Shown in pieces: positions 1 through 13,200 of a stretch of 64,000 nucleotides of DNA. The stretch is from Tubulanus polymorphus. Taxonomy: Eukaryota; Nemertea; Palaeonemertea; Tubulaniformes; Tubulanidae. Below the pieces are notes generated by a model. The model saw only the letters and a list, made by a program, of their open reading frames with translations, had not been told where the DNA came from and made no database searches. Location: NCBI RefSeq assembly GCF_964204645.1, contig NC_134030.1, positions 22,759,210-22,823,209 on the forward strand, read 5' to 3'. The position numbers were made by a program, and so were the translations under genes. Within the stretch, counting starts at the first letter, position 1; each line of letters opens with the position of its first letter.

Positions 1-1029
1 ATCAGAACAAATGAACTTCTCAAAACTTCCTCATTCTTCAAATCAACAACATGACAGTGATCGCAGTTTATTGTTCATATCATATTTAGTTTCGTGCGCG
101 TTGTTATCGAGACATGGCTTTGTGGTAAAGACTGCAGAGGTCGTCAGACTTTGGATCGACAGATTGAATGCTGTTGTTTTCAATAACGTTAACAATAGTT
201 TATAAATACGTATCTATCTATTACTAAAATCAAATAGAGAATTAACGCGTGGTTAATGCCACGTTGCCGTTGCCGCTGTCGCTGTCGCTGACATTTACAT
301 TTACTAGACATATTTTATTTCGGACACGAACGTATTTCGAATAGTTTTATGTCCAACAGTGCAACAAGTCATCATTGGGTTTGAATTCCGGTGAAATATA
401 ATTTGGTTTCCGAAAAATAAAATCAAATTCGAAACCGCCATTTTGAGTTTGAATCCGATACGCATCAATTCAATTTGAATTTTAATACTCAGCGCTTTAC
501 ATATTTCAGTTACATCAAGAACAGCCTTGTTTTTATATAATTTAGCATCTAGTCACTTTTAGTGTTGGACACACTTTCTCTTTCAAATAATTTTTGAAAA
601 TATTATTTGCATTTAAAAAAATGTTAATAATGATAATAATAATAATAATAATGATTTTATTTTGTCATGTAAAGACACCATATAAATTAATTTTTCATAC
701 ACACATAATACTTAAAAACCCATACATGGCACGGATGTACGGATGTATCCGTGCCATGTATGGAATTTTAAGTATTATTTCAAAGACAATGAAACAAAGA
801 CTGAACAGTTTACTCTCATATTGCATTTGAAAACATTTTATGAAATCATACACTAACAAGAATTTGATCAGCCAGAAAAATTAAATTGTCAGCGTACAAA
901 AACCTAGCTTGATTTTTTGGGGGTTGACTTTTTGGAGGGGCCAAGATTTTCAAGGGGTGTGTGGCCTGGACCATCCTCTAGGTCGAAGCCGTATTTTTCT
1001 AAAATTTGCTTGGTTAATTTTCGTTTCAG
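1..1029 (+). other. Intron of partial gene A, upstream part
   Basis: There is no coding exon here. The first 60 bases resemble the intron 3' of the Ig exon in genes B (near 22565) and C (near 52750), so the signal-peptide and Ig exons of gene A should lie just left of the window. The stretch ends with the acceptor tcgtttcag of the 26-nt exon. It contains an AAT microsatellite near 635-655 and a palindrome at 705-779. Confidence 0.6.
705..779. repeat. Palindrome in intron of gene A
   Basis: The left arm (ATAATACTTAAAA, then CCATACATGGCACGGAT) is matched in reverse complement by the right arm ending AAGTATTATT. The loop is a few bases. It could be a hairpin or a small foldback element. Nothing coding is here. 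Confidence 0.8.
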
Positions 1030-2287
1030 ACAATACAACTACTGATCCGCCAAAGGTTAGTATCTGGCTGTCAAACCCACACTTTCTATTGTTAAACCGT
1101 GTACAGAAAATTAAAATTAAACCAGCCGAACTATGGAACTTGGATCCGGAGTCAAATAAAAAAATGCGCTACTTTAATTAAACTGAATGACTTTTTATAG
1201 GTTAAGATGAGTATGATGTAATTTCTCAGCACCGCGCGTTTAAAATCTTTAGAAACGGGTTAAACGGTCGACGGTTTGTTGATGATAAAATAATTATTCT
1301 TACATCTTTCAGACTACATCAGACCCCCATCACCGAACTATTGTGATACTTTACATCACGTGTGGAGCGACTGGATTCATTTTGATCGTTCTCATCGCAG
1401 TATTCACTATTCGCAGGTATGAACTCGACCGGAAACCACGGCATACACTGTGTGTGGTTCCGTCGAAATACCTACTAACCCTAAACCTCAACAAAATATC
1501 TGTATAGTCACCGTAACGTCTTAAGATGCTGACAGAATTAATACACGTTATCCCCTTAATTAATGCCCAGTAATTTCATACATCAAAGAAAACTTTTATC
1601 GTCACAGGTCTAGAAGCTTTCAGCTCTCTGGACTATGATGAAAATGAGAGCTTGATTGTCATTGAAATGTTTGGTTGTTCGGAATTCTGCGTTAAGCGGG
1701 ATAAGATCTCCAGTCTGAGAGATCACTAAGATTCATATTTACAAATAATTTGACTTTTTAACAATCATGATGGATTATGATAATAACAGATTAATACACG
1801 AAATATTTACTACTTTCCTCACGTAATTTTATGCTGCATAAATTACCCCCATTTCAGATGCAGACGTCGATCGCCCGGTGAAGGTCATGTGGAGACTTCA
1901 ACACCACCTCCACGGCTCAAAGCAACCGACGACGTGTTGTTAAACGTCTACGAAGACCCGGACGATGGCAGAAATTCCGATAATGTTTCAAACAGAAAAC
2001 CTGTGAGAAAATCTGAAACTAGATTACATAACGTACAAACTCGTAAATCCATGAGAGCCGAGAAGGGCAAATACACAACTGTTTATATGGATATGGAAGC
2101 CGAGAAGGGCAAACATGCAACTATCTATATGGATATGGGAGCCGGGAAGGGCAAAGATACTTCTCCTTACATGGATATGGAAGCCGGGAAGGACAAAGAT
2201 ACTTCTCCTTACATGGATATGGAAGCCGGAAAGGGCACAGATAAAGTTACATACATGAATTTGGATGCGAAGTTTGTCAAGAGATAA
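1030..2287 (+). CDS. Gene A (3' part): transmembrane receptor with YxxM-repeat tail
   Basis: This is the 3' end of a type-Y receptor; the signal and Ig exons are off the left edge. Three exons are visible: 1030-1055 (26 nt linker, donor gttagt), 1313-1416 (transmembrane) and 1858-2287 (cytoplasmic tail, stop TAA). They are in phase with one another and match genes B and C exon for exon. The membrane helix is about 23 residues (TIVILYITCGATGFILIVLI then AVF), followed by RR. The tail starts with an Arg/Ser stretch and a conserved NVYEDPDD segment. It then has four YMDM motifs and a final YMNL in 14-aa steps. YMDM fits the consensus for the SH2 domains of PI3-kinase p85. Recruitment of a kinase is inference. 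This is the shortest tail of the three Y genes. Confidence 0.8.
2043..2274 (+). repeat. 42-bp coding repeats, YMDM motifs of gene A
   Basis: About five degenerate 42-bp units each encode a 14-residue step of the form PYMDMEAGKGKD plus two residues. The motifs in order are VYMDM, IYMDM, PYMDM, PYMDM and TYMNL. The first two units are the most diverged. Confidence 0.85.
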
Positions 2288-2330
2288 CATTGAACAGAAT
2301 CAGTTCAGAATCAGAAACCATTGAACTGTG

Positions 2331-2336
2331 AATAAA
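2331..2336 (+). terminator. Poly(A) signal of gene A
   Basis: A canonical AATAAA lies 44 bases after the stop codon of gene A, in a short AT-rich trailer. No downstream GU-rich element was verified. Confidence 0.5.
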
Positions 2337-4158
2337 CATTCGAATGAACAGATCTTTTCATCAGTCTAAATGAAAAGAAAAAAAATAACAATTTAATTTT
2401 CAATTTGTTTTCTGTACGTTTCCAATGATTTATTATGTTGTCCAATCTTCAAGTAGAGAATCTTTCAAAAAATTCTACTGAGAAACTATGGTATTTCTTT
2501 GTGTTGGCTATATGTATATGACGTGCGATGTAAGTACAACCACCACCACTTTTACCAGCAACTCGTTGGTGTAATTAGAATCGTGGGATCTTATGTGGTA
2601 GAATAGATTAACAGATTTTCCAGAACCTGCCATGAGAGTCCACCTGGCTTATCAGGGCAGGAACATGCCCTGAGAGGCCAGTCGTTTGAACCAATAGAAA
2701 ATGAAAACCCATTCGACAGATTGGGCTGAAACGGTGGCAAGGTGATCGGGTTATTCGGATTCAAACTAATGTTTTCGATCATACAATAGAAGACTACGCT
2801 GTATTCTATAGAAATAGATTAAGAAATACAAATGATTTTAATCATATTAAGCTAAAACAGTTAAAAATTTAAGTTAAAAATACATTTCTCGCCTAGGGAT
2901 CGAATTGGCGTTTCGTCTTCGTAGTTCTCAACTGTCGCGCACGATTCTAACGTGAGAACTACCAAAACGAAACGTCATTTCGATTCCTAGGTTGGAAAAA
3001 CTCACGCTCTCATTCCTAGTATTGATTCGACTATGATATCACAAACATCAATCAGTCGCTTGCCGGTTATAGTATTCCGATTGCAGCAATCGCAATTGTT
3101 TAACCCGAGCTAAATGTTTCAATCTGACTGAACGTGAATGAAAATGAATGATATTCAAGATACAAGAAGCCGGACAAATACCACAACATCCGCACGAGGA
3201 CTCATACCAGAGGACCACTCCCCTCTCCTAAACACAATACACAACGATGTGACACCGATCTGTTTTCGATGGCACGACATCATCAACTACAGAATACACA
3301 ACAGACGATAGACATTGATCATAAGTATTCGATGAACATTTTACAAAATACCAGGGTAACAATTGTTTCAACAATCTTATGGTAATCCTTTGTTCGATTT
3401 ATTATTATATTCGATATGTCTCCGATAAAATAAAAAACTGACAGAGTGGAAACAGGCGTTTTTATAAACTACGGGATCTGATCTTTCGATTGATGTACGT
3501 TGCCAACCATTAGCAAAAAATGCCGTCATATCCAATTTTTGAACATTCGGCAGGCCGAATATTTTATTTATGCATTTATCGTTTGCCCAGTACATTAAAT
3601 GTGTGTAGTATCACTATTCGTCCTATAGGAATATCACTGATAGGATACTTTCACTTTAACAGATTGAAATCAAGCTGATTGAAATTCCTACGCGAAGATA
3701 ACAATTGATCATGAACTAGTTTGTTCGACTTTATGCAGCACATCTATCGAAAATGAGAGGATTATTTGATATTAAGTGTATCGTCTATGGGAATTTGGAA
3801 GAGTTTCACTTATTCTAATATACAGTTTGTTTCGTGAAGGTAAAACTCATTTTTCTATCACATCTGGGTTTTGTTTCATGAAACGGTTAAAGCTTAAGAC
3901 GGTTGAATTTCAATTGCTTTCCTTGAAATCCTCAGCTAGATAAAGTATTCAAGTCTCATTTTTGTGAATTGGACCCCACTTTATAGTTTTGATGTACACT
4001 TTTTTGTACTAGAACATGCATCTCCCAAGACCTTTTGATGTAACCAAAAATCTATTATTTGTGCATACAGATAAAGGATTTAAGAGTGAACCTTCATCTG
4101 AGGTCTTCTGTAGAAGGGTGTTGATATTCAATACGTTTGTATGTGTCTTTATTTCTAG
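2337..4158 (+). other. Intergenic spacer A-D1, probable D1 promoter region
   Basis: No convincing gene is seen. Parts of it recur upstream of D3 (about 57700-58490), so it is the paralogous 5' flank of the M-type genes. I could not pick a TATA box or start site with confidence. A tttatttctag acceptor at 4148-4158, also present before D3, suggests an upstream 5' UTR exon somewhere in this spacer. Confidence 0.5.
2892..2991. repeat. 100-bp palindrome between genes A and D1
   Basis: CCTAGGGATCGAATTGGCGT at the left is mirrored by ACGTCATTTCGATTCCTAGG at the right. The arms are near 40 bp and the loop about 20 bp. It resembles a small foldback or MITE copy. No coding content. Confidence 0.8.
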
Positions 4159-4290
4159 GTAATGAATGAATCAAGATGAAGAATCTATGGAGGAATCTGC
4201 AGCAGTTTAAATTGATATGCGTGATTTTACTGTTGATTCTGATCCCGTACAGCAACAGGTCACACGCGTTTAGACTCAAGAGAAATACAG
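4159..4290 (+). CDS. D1 exon 1: signal peptide
   Basis: The acceptor tttatttctag precedes a short leader with the ATG at 4176. The first 38 residues begin MKNLWRNLQQFKLICVILLL and continue LILIPYSNRSHAF, a typical n-region plus a hydrophobic core, ending in RLKRNT. That dibasic-type end recurs in D2 and D3 (KRNT). The donor is gtaaga at 4291 and the exit phase is 1. No ATG further upstream in frame is needed. Confidence 0.85.
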
Positions 4291-7200
4291 GTAAGACTTG
4301 AAAGAACATATCACAGTTATCTATAGAAAATATATTACATAAGATAAAACCTATCACCAGACTGGAAACTTTTATTTGAAATTTCTAGGACAAAATGATA
4401 ATAGTTCAACCACTTGAACTGATAACACGTGATTCAAATAAAAGACCCGTTTACCTCAAACATTTTAACTGTTATTTTGTCTTCTAAATGATGAGTCATC
4501 TAAATGTGGATCAATTTTGAAAATTCATTTCTTATTCGGCAAGTGCAATTATTTATCAATTTAGGGATCAATTTTACCCTTTATTGATCAGTGACTTGAT
4601 ACGTATTTCATTACAAATTGTCGGCTTAATCGTTACAATTAATTTGAATATTGACTTAGACAACATCACAGGATACAGTCTTATAAATGACAGACATTTT
4701 GTGTGTATATTAGATTTTAAAAACCTCAAATCAGATGATAGTTCATTTATAGACAAGCCTTTAAACTGTGAAAATTCTATATTACAAGATAATTTCTTTT
4801 TTACTGAGGTCAGAGGCTGCAGTTGCTGTTAAGGTTGGTTAAAAGTTACCAAGAATATTACATATATTGTGTATTTGATATTTCAGCACCTGATGGAGTT
4901 GTACTGGACAGTGTGAATGTATTACCGGGTACTAGAATATTACGTATATTGTGTATTTGATATTTCAGCACCTGATGGAGTTGTACTGGACAGTGTGAAT
5001 GTATTACCGGGTACAAGAATATTACGGATATTGTGTATTTGATATTTCAGCACCTGATGGAGTTGTACTGGACAGTGTGAATGTATTACCGGGTACAAGA
5101 ATATTACGTATATTGTGTATTTGATATTTCAGCACCTGATGGAGTTGTACTGGACAGTGTGAATGTATTACCGGGTACAAGAATATTACGTATATTGTGT
5201 ATTTGATATTTCAGCACCTGATGGAGTTGTACTGAACAGTGTGAATGTATTACCGGGTACACCTATGTTACTGTCGCAGGAAGGTAAAACTGTTAGTATT
5301 ACCTGTAAACAGAGCAGCTCTACAGCGACTGGTGTTGAATTCCAGCTACAAGTGAACAGTGGACCAGGAGGGACCTGGACTGCATTACCTACACCACCAG
5401 CACCAGTTTGGAATATTTTACCTGAGGCTGGTAAAATGTATAAATGTGTGGCCACTAATTCTGCTGGAAAGAAAGAAAGTCAATTCTACCAATCAGATGT
5501 GATCAGTAAGTAATGCGTTCATCTACGTACGTTATAAGACTTTCAGAGGTATCTTGGTTTGAATCTGAAATAAAGAGTTTTCACAGTTTGACATCTGAAT
5601 TCATCTTTGATTAACATCAGTTGCATTCGCGCAACTAGAAATTTACGCGCAGTATCGCCGGAACAAAACAATCATATCTTGTGATGCAACCACGTTTTCA
5701 CACGTGTTTTCGATAAAGGGTGGCTCCAACTACATGTAAATCATGACAATAGGAGCTAAAAGATGGTCTCAGTATTTGTTAGACTGGTCGCCTGTCCAAT
5801 ACTGCGCCACCTGCTTATTCGTAGTCAGAATCTAACTGAAGGTAGAGACCGGCAACCAGTCTTCATTACTAACGCAATTGTGGAAACTTAATTTAGGTTG
5901 TTGTTGATTGTTGATTTTCATGTTTATAACAATATTTCACAACTATCGAAATCTTTTGATTTTTGAATCACTTTTCTTTAGAGTCTAAACTTTTCTTTAG
6001 TTTTGAAGAACAAAAAGATGTATAATGTGTTAGTTCATATATTACAGGTATAAAGATACGTGAAAACCCGTGTAAACTGGCTCAATTCCAACCATCACTG
6101 GCTTGTACTTGTGAAGCCACTAGTAAGATTGGTAATCCAAACATCAAAGTAAAATGGTATGCCGATGGATATACTAGAGGTTCAACGGCTATTGAAAATA
6201 TAAGAGAGCAAGGGGTAAATACTGCGCTGAAAGATGGAGTTATCAACAGAAATGAGATTTATTATCTATACAAGATTGACGCAACATTGATTCAATGTCA
6301 GTTGAGGAGATATAATGGTTTAATACTACCGAGACCGCTTCAAAATCAAATTCTTTATGAAACAAAAATGGATGTTACGTGTAAGTAAGAAAAGAAAAAC
6401 AGTGAGTTATTTTTATATAATATCAGACAGGAGTCAGGAGTGAGTTTAGGACATTTGTACGGGGTGTCCGCGTATGAATGTCCCTGTGTTACGTTGCGTG
6501 ACGGTCAAAAGTTATGTTTTCGATCACCCGTTCACAATTAAACATTTCATTAAGAAAGTAAGATAGTTACAACAAAATCTACCAAGTGAAATATTTTTCC
6601 ATATTCAATAGACGAATTTCTTCACATAAATTAAGGTTTTAAACTGATCCAGTTTAAACGTGAAAAGAATTAGAATGATTGAATATCTAGTTAATGAAAT
6701 CCAAATAAATACTTAATGTACATTCAGATTTTCCTGATGAAATTCAAACACGAGGTACTTTCACCGGAGAACCTGACATTAGAACCGAAGGAGAAGTTGT
6801 AGAATATATTTGTAGAACAGAAGGTGGGAGGCCCGATCCTACAGTGATATACCAACAGAAGAGAAGAGGTTCTGAACAATGGGAGCCAATTCCTCCTGAT
6901 CCACAACCTCGTAAAGTACCTCTTAAAGGGCATTTAAAAGGTTTTGACACGACGTACAAGTTTAAAGCTGATTTCAAACTGCACAATGGAACGTCATTTC
7001 GATGCGCTGTAAAGGAGAACCTTACGTTTCCAGAACCTCAGCAATTTAATCCAATTATTGTTCATTGTAAGTAACAGATTTATTCGTCGAATTTGAAAAA
7101 TCCTTAGAATAACAGTTTTTCTAGCCCCAGTCCTAGTAGACCTATCTACCCTGAGCATATGTCTTGATGCTATTAGGTTCGAATCCCTGCGTGGTATAGT

Positions 7201-10200
7201 CTCTGATTTCATCAGGTTCGACTCCCTGCTGAGGATGATGGGTCTACTATTACAGGGGTTTAGAACTCCGCAAGGGCAGATATTTGTAACAACTTTGACT
7301 TTTACTTTTATCAGATTTTGCACCAGATTGCAAGAAATCCAGTGAAAATGAAACAAATGCAGCGTATATTGTAACAGTTAATAGTAACCCATTGACTCAA
7401 CAAGTTACATGTGACCCTCCAGCTGTCGTTCAAAAACTATCAACCTATCAGTGGAATATAACGATACCTATCGTAAACAGTACCACAACTGACTATAGAG
7501 GGCGGTGTTTGGCTGACGGTATTAATGAAGGGGTCATTGATGTCGCTGGTTATCATAACGCCGGTAAAACTGATGAAGCAGGTAAGATTCTGCGTCAGAA
7601 CTGGATGAATTGTATCTGAATCTGAACAAATGATTTAGGTCCGGATGCAACATGATAAGAACTGTTAACATCTCATGTCGTCGTAGGAAAAGTCATTATA
7701 TTCACCTGAATTAACACTTTTAATTCTCGGGTCTCAATTTGAAAGTTTTAGCTTCGATTTAATTGCTGTTACAATAGAATAGCATAATAGCTTATCATGA
7801 TTTAATAAAGATTTCTGATTTGTTTAAATTTCAGTTCAAGAAGATGAGAATGGAGGAATAGTAGTGTTTGGTGCTGTAATCGGTAAATTACTGATATTAG
7901 TGATGATATTACTGATTCCGATAATACTGTTTATAATGTGGCGTCGTGGCTGCTGTAAGTTTTACAAGAAACCATCATTAAACCTTAAAAAAACACAATG
8001 ATACAAAATAATGAAATATTGTTTTTTATGGGCGTTACTTCCACTGACTGAACTCTCGAAAGTAAATGAAGAAACAGCAACAAAAATATCTCTTCCACAT
8101 ATCGAGGTTCCGTTGAAAGTTCCTCCTAAAAAGTTCACCAAACGAACAGTTTAACAAGAATATAACGCAGTATCATAAGTTCAGTTGTCGCCTCAAAATC
8201 AATCACAGCATCATCCATTTTCTCTGGTGGATCAATTGGTTAGGTTTTGTTGTGTGTCAGGTAAACGTGCATCATGTAGGACAAACAGTATTTCTGTTTT
8301 CTAATTCACAGTCACGTGTTTGTGTCCGAAACCTGAAGATGCGATTGAATTGTTGCGTTGGACAAGTGAAACCTGGTATAAAAAAGGTAAGATTCTCTCA
8401 CATGATTTACTGCACATATTCTCAGATATCGGTTTGATAATTTTAGGTGTTGTTTTCTCTTTGTAGATCATGAGAATTGGGTGAAAACACGTGACCAACT
8501 GCAGCCAGGTATTTACAGAACAGTTAACCCTTTATTTCCATAACATATAGAATTTCTTTGCACGAACACAGTACCTGATGCCCTAATGTAATGAAGCAGT
8601 ACATGTTGTTTATAATAATCGCTGTAAATGATACAGGATGATGGTTTTTCATTTATATATTTGTAGCTGGAGACTTTGAGGTCATTGACACATTCAGTCC
8701 ATGTATAATAATAAAATTGTTTATTTATCAATCAACTATTTGCTTGTGAGGTCAGTGAATTCATTTGGAACTTGATTTACTATGAATTATCTTTCATTTC
8801 GTTTATAGAAACTGTTAGAATAATTGTCGATGTTTACGGAACTGAGAATGATTGGATGATAACGAGAGATAAGGATAAACAAGGTAAGAGTAGTGAGTGG
8901 TAAGAGTAGTGTTGACTCAGTTGCCAGGGGAAGTGCAGAACCGACTGATTGGTATCTTGTAACCCTACACACCACACTGTCTCTAAATATGACACTTCTG
9001 CCTCCTATCTTCATCCAGCAGTAATTCAAACTGTTTGATGCACAGTTTATTTGACTATTGAACAAATAATTTCTATATTTCATTTCAGCAATAGCTATCA
9101 GAGAATTCCTGTTCCAACAGTTATCATATGATCAAAGTAAGTTATTGTTTACCTAGAGTTAAAGTTCATGTACAAGTTTACATGTACATGTGTGTTATGC
9201 GAAAATGTACATGTGTGTTATGTTAACATGTACATGTGAGTTATATGAACATGTACATGTGTGTTATGCGAAAATATACATGTGAGTTATGTGAACATGT
9301 ACATGTGAGTTATGTTGCGCATGTTAATGTTGCGTACATGTGCGTAATACACAAACATATACATGTACGCGTTATTCAAAAGAACATATTCAGTTTTGTT
9401 AGCATGCACATGTGAGTTCTGTTGACATGTTTAGTTAACAGGTACTTGTGATTTGTTAACATAGATTTAAGTTTAAGTTTAAGTTCATTTACGGTACATG
9501 TTCAGATGCACGTGTGAGTTGTCAGTTTAATCATTTCAGTTTTAACATGTACTTGTAAGCAAGCATTGTGTTCAGTCAACACAAGTTTCATCAATGTTTA
9601 TATATTTTCAGGTATGTTAAATTTGGTGAAAGAAATTCTAAGTAAGTATGACATTTCGGTATTTTATCAACTCAACTTCAACTCGAATCATCGATTCAAA
9701 TGTGTTTGTTATTATTTATTGACAGGAAAATACGCGAGAATAAACGATTTAAAAACGGAACTATCAAATGAGATCGGTAAGATTTGATTGAATTCAGTTA
9801 TTGATTTATGAGTTTATTGATTATTATTCTACTGTCAACTCATTTTGTAAATGTATTACAGATACATTACTGAACATGAAGAGGTCAATAGATGGCGCTG
9901 ATGCAGTTTACAATAGAGATGAAGGTATCGTTATTATTCACTGTTTGATAGATCATTTTGTACAGCTATACACCCATCTATGCACCCTTCTGGAAATATG
10001 GAAAATCTGATTTGAAAAGATGGCAGTCGTTTAGGTTTTGATTGGTCTCTACCGATTTCAAAATTCCTTTCTGGCGTGTTCATTTCGACCAGTATACGCC
10101 CTACCTATTCACGATAAGCTATACTGTAAACCTGATAGAAGCGGCCGGTAGAGAGTTTGTAATCTGTAAACCTGATAGAAGCGGCCGGTAGAGAGTTTGT

Positions 10201-13200
10201 AATCTGTAAACCTGATAGAAGCGGCCGGTAGAGAGTTTGTAATCTGTAAACCTGATAGAAGCGGCCGGTAGAGAGTTTGTAATCTGTAAACCTGATAGAA
10301 GCGGCCCCGGTAGAGAGTTTGTAATCTGTAAACCCGATAGAAGCGGCCCCGGTAGAGAGTTTGTAATCTGTAAACCCGATAGAAGCGGCCCCGGTAGAGA
10401 GTTTGTAATCTGTAAACCTGATAGAAGCGGCCCCGGTAGAGAGTTTGTAATCTGTAAACCTGATAGAAGCGGCCCCGGTAGAGAGTTTGTAATCTGTAAA
10501 CCTGATAGAAGCGGCCGGTAGAGAGTTTGTAATCTGTAAACCTGATAAAAGCGACCGGTAGAGAGTTTGTAATCTGTAAACCTGATAGAAGCGACCGGTA
10601 GACAGTTTGTAATCTGTAAACCTGATAGAAGCGGCCGCTAGAGAGTTTGTAATCTGTAAACCTGATAGAAGCGGCCGGTAGAGAGTTTGTATTCTGTAAA
10701 CCTGTACCAGTCTATAGAACCGGGTTATAGCAATTGTGAGACACATTAATTCAATTAAATTAGTGGTAATAAACAGCATAAAACAGTAGCAATCCATCTT
10801 GTAAATGTTCCATCCTCAACGAATAAAACAGCATACAACCTTTGTTCTAAATAGACCCATGATCCGACGAAAAACCTGATTGCTTCAAGTGTTTCATGTT
10901 TTAACGTGTTTCAGATGAAGTTCATGTTAGTTTTATGACGCAATTGAATGAAGAGAAAAGACCCCTGACAAACAAAGAGAAAGGGTTCATCACAGATGGT
11001 CAGTAAAACTATGAATTCTATCTCTGAGTTCCAGTTTGTTGTTTGCGCACAGCGAATTGCCAACGAGTTTTAAAAGTGCTTTATTCTGACACAAAATATC
11101 AATTTTCACTGAAAATGCATTTTGAAATATGTCTTCAAATAGTTAGCAAAATGAAGCAAGTGCTTAAAGAGCTACTACTCTGTGTCAATCACTGAGCTTT
11201 TACTGTAAGCTAAAAACATTCTAAATATTTAGTTTTTCTAAGTTTTAAATCCCCAGTAAACGGTTATTATGAATGTCTATATTTTCAGTTGCTTCAGCAG
11301 TTGATGCTAAAGTTGATTTTTTTGCTAAAATGTCCGGTAGGTTCCATAAATCATTTCAGTAAAAATACTGTGGAGTTTGTTGTGGAATCATTGAATAATT
11401 GATAGTGTTTATTTTTACTGTAGATGCTGAATTATGTGAACGAGGAATATTCAACATAAAACGTAGGTTTTAATTCTCATTTATCCTCGACTGAGTTTAT
11501 AAATACATGTGCTCTATAATCTACTGTACATGTAGATTTTATCTGTACATGTACATGCGTAAACCGTTCGTGTACATGTGGGTTCTCTGTACATGTGCAT
11601 ATGAGTTATCGTAACTAGTGAGTTCTGTGCTTATCACTTTCGTTATATTTCAGCTACTGTTGAAATTGCTGGTAAGTTATAATATTCACTATGATGTTTA
11701 AACTGGTGCTGATTCTGTTCAATTATAACTGAAATATCACTGTATCTTTTTATAGAAAAGTTTGTTAAGGAAGCACTTGATAAAGAAGTTAAACAACAGA
11801 ATGGTGAGTGTTTAGTTAATCTAGGAATCTATGAGGAAGGGGCTGACAACTATGAACTGATTACAAATTATACATATTTTGTCTAATTACAGGAAAACTC
11901 GTCACACAAATAGAAAACCAGAAAGTAACTGATGAAACAAAGACAGGTTTGTTACCAGAAAATCTGATTATCATAATTTATCCATGATTTATTCAAATAT
12001 TGTCAATGAATCTTCTTTATTTAACTATCTACTGGTACTGAAAACATGTACTTAGAAATTTACCCCGCGATATGAATATCTTTATGGTTGGTATTACAGA
12101 AATGGGAGTGGCCGACTGGGACCGTTTTGTGAACAAAGATATTTGTGGTAAGACTGAAAATGTTATTCTTTCATAATTTGTCACGCTTTGTAATTAATCG
12201 TTTCGTTAATGAGAAATCCGATGTACAATAAAACCAGCTAGACCCGGTAATGTGCAACAATTGGCAACGTTGTCAAAATTCATCCGCTTTGTGGGAAATT
12301 TAAGGTTTAATAATACCCGGTTAATCCAGATGTATTTGGATGAAATTCTAGTTTGAACTGATCTGATCAATATTCATGTTATTCTATTCATGTATTCATT
12401 TGTAGAATCAGTTTTATTGGCGTCAAGTTCGCAGAAATTAGAAGAGAACAAACATTCTACAGAACTAGATAAAAGTAAGTTTAAACTTTCTTTGTCCCTA
12501 GAAATAAATTTACAGAGTATTTGATGACCATGAATTGAAGATGAAATTTATCGATGTCATCAGATTATCAGAGGCATCTGTTTTGATTCAGAACCAGGTT
12601 TTAGCTGAAAGTTTGTATCGACGTGAATAATCTTCAGACCGAGTTCATCGTAGATGATTAAAATCAGTTGTGTTTAAACGCAAAAAGTTAAGCAATATCA
12701 TCGTACAAAATCAATAGAAACCATGTTTTGAATGTCATGCATATATCGAATGAGATGGTTCCGATAATATCCAAATCAGATCATCACCAGAGGATGGCTC
12801 CGAGTGATTTCTGTCAAAAATGTCTGCACATTTTGGGAAACTACTTTTTTGTGATTAGTTTATTTCATTGTTTAACTATATTTTCAGGTATTTGTGAAAT
12901 AAGCCGAGATGTTTTAGGTAAGAACTAAATAATAGTAACAAACTATAAAAATCGAGGTCTAGGGTCGAGAGCAGACGCTTAAAAAGAAATTATGAGAAAC
13001 TTTAAAGGGATTTTTTGTCCCTTTCGTTATTTTCTGATGATTGAATTGAAGTTTTATCAGATACTATTTGAAAAGAGGTTTAGAATAGAAGTAGTGATGT
13101 CACTGAATTGCTGTGTTTGATCAAAGCCGATTTTGATTCGTTTTCTATTTTTTCAGAAATTAAATTGAGAATCGCAGTTTTCGAATCTATCAAAGGTAAG

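Noticed and set aside
2591..2782. Minus-strand 63-aa frame in the A-D1 spacer
   Set aside because: No similarity to anything, no splice partners, and length within chance expectation.
3160..3360. Possible exon rich in Thr/His/Arg codons upstream of D1
   Set aside because: Open for a stretch but without splice sites or a counterpart upstream of D3.
7180..7200. tRNA gene suggested by ggttcgaatccc
   Set aside because: Only a B-box-like stretch. No acceptor stem, D arm or anticodon arm could be folded around it. Kept as a possible SINE remnant only.
10121..10702. CRISPR-like array
   Set aside because: Units are contiguous with no unique spacers, and the setting is an animal intron.
10105..10797. 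Minus-strand 230-aa frame with QVYRLQTLYR-type repeats
   Set aside because: It is the shadow of the 40/43-bp minisatellite in a D1 intron; D2 lacks the sequence altogether.
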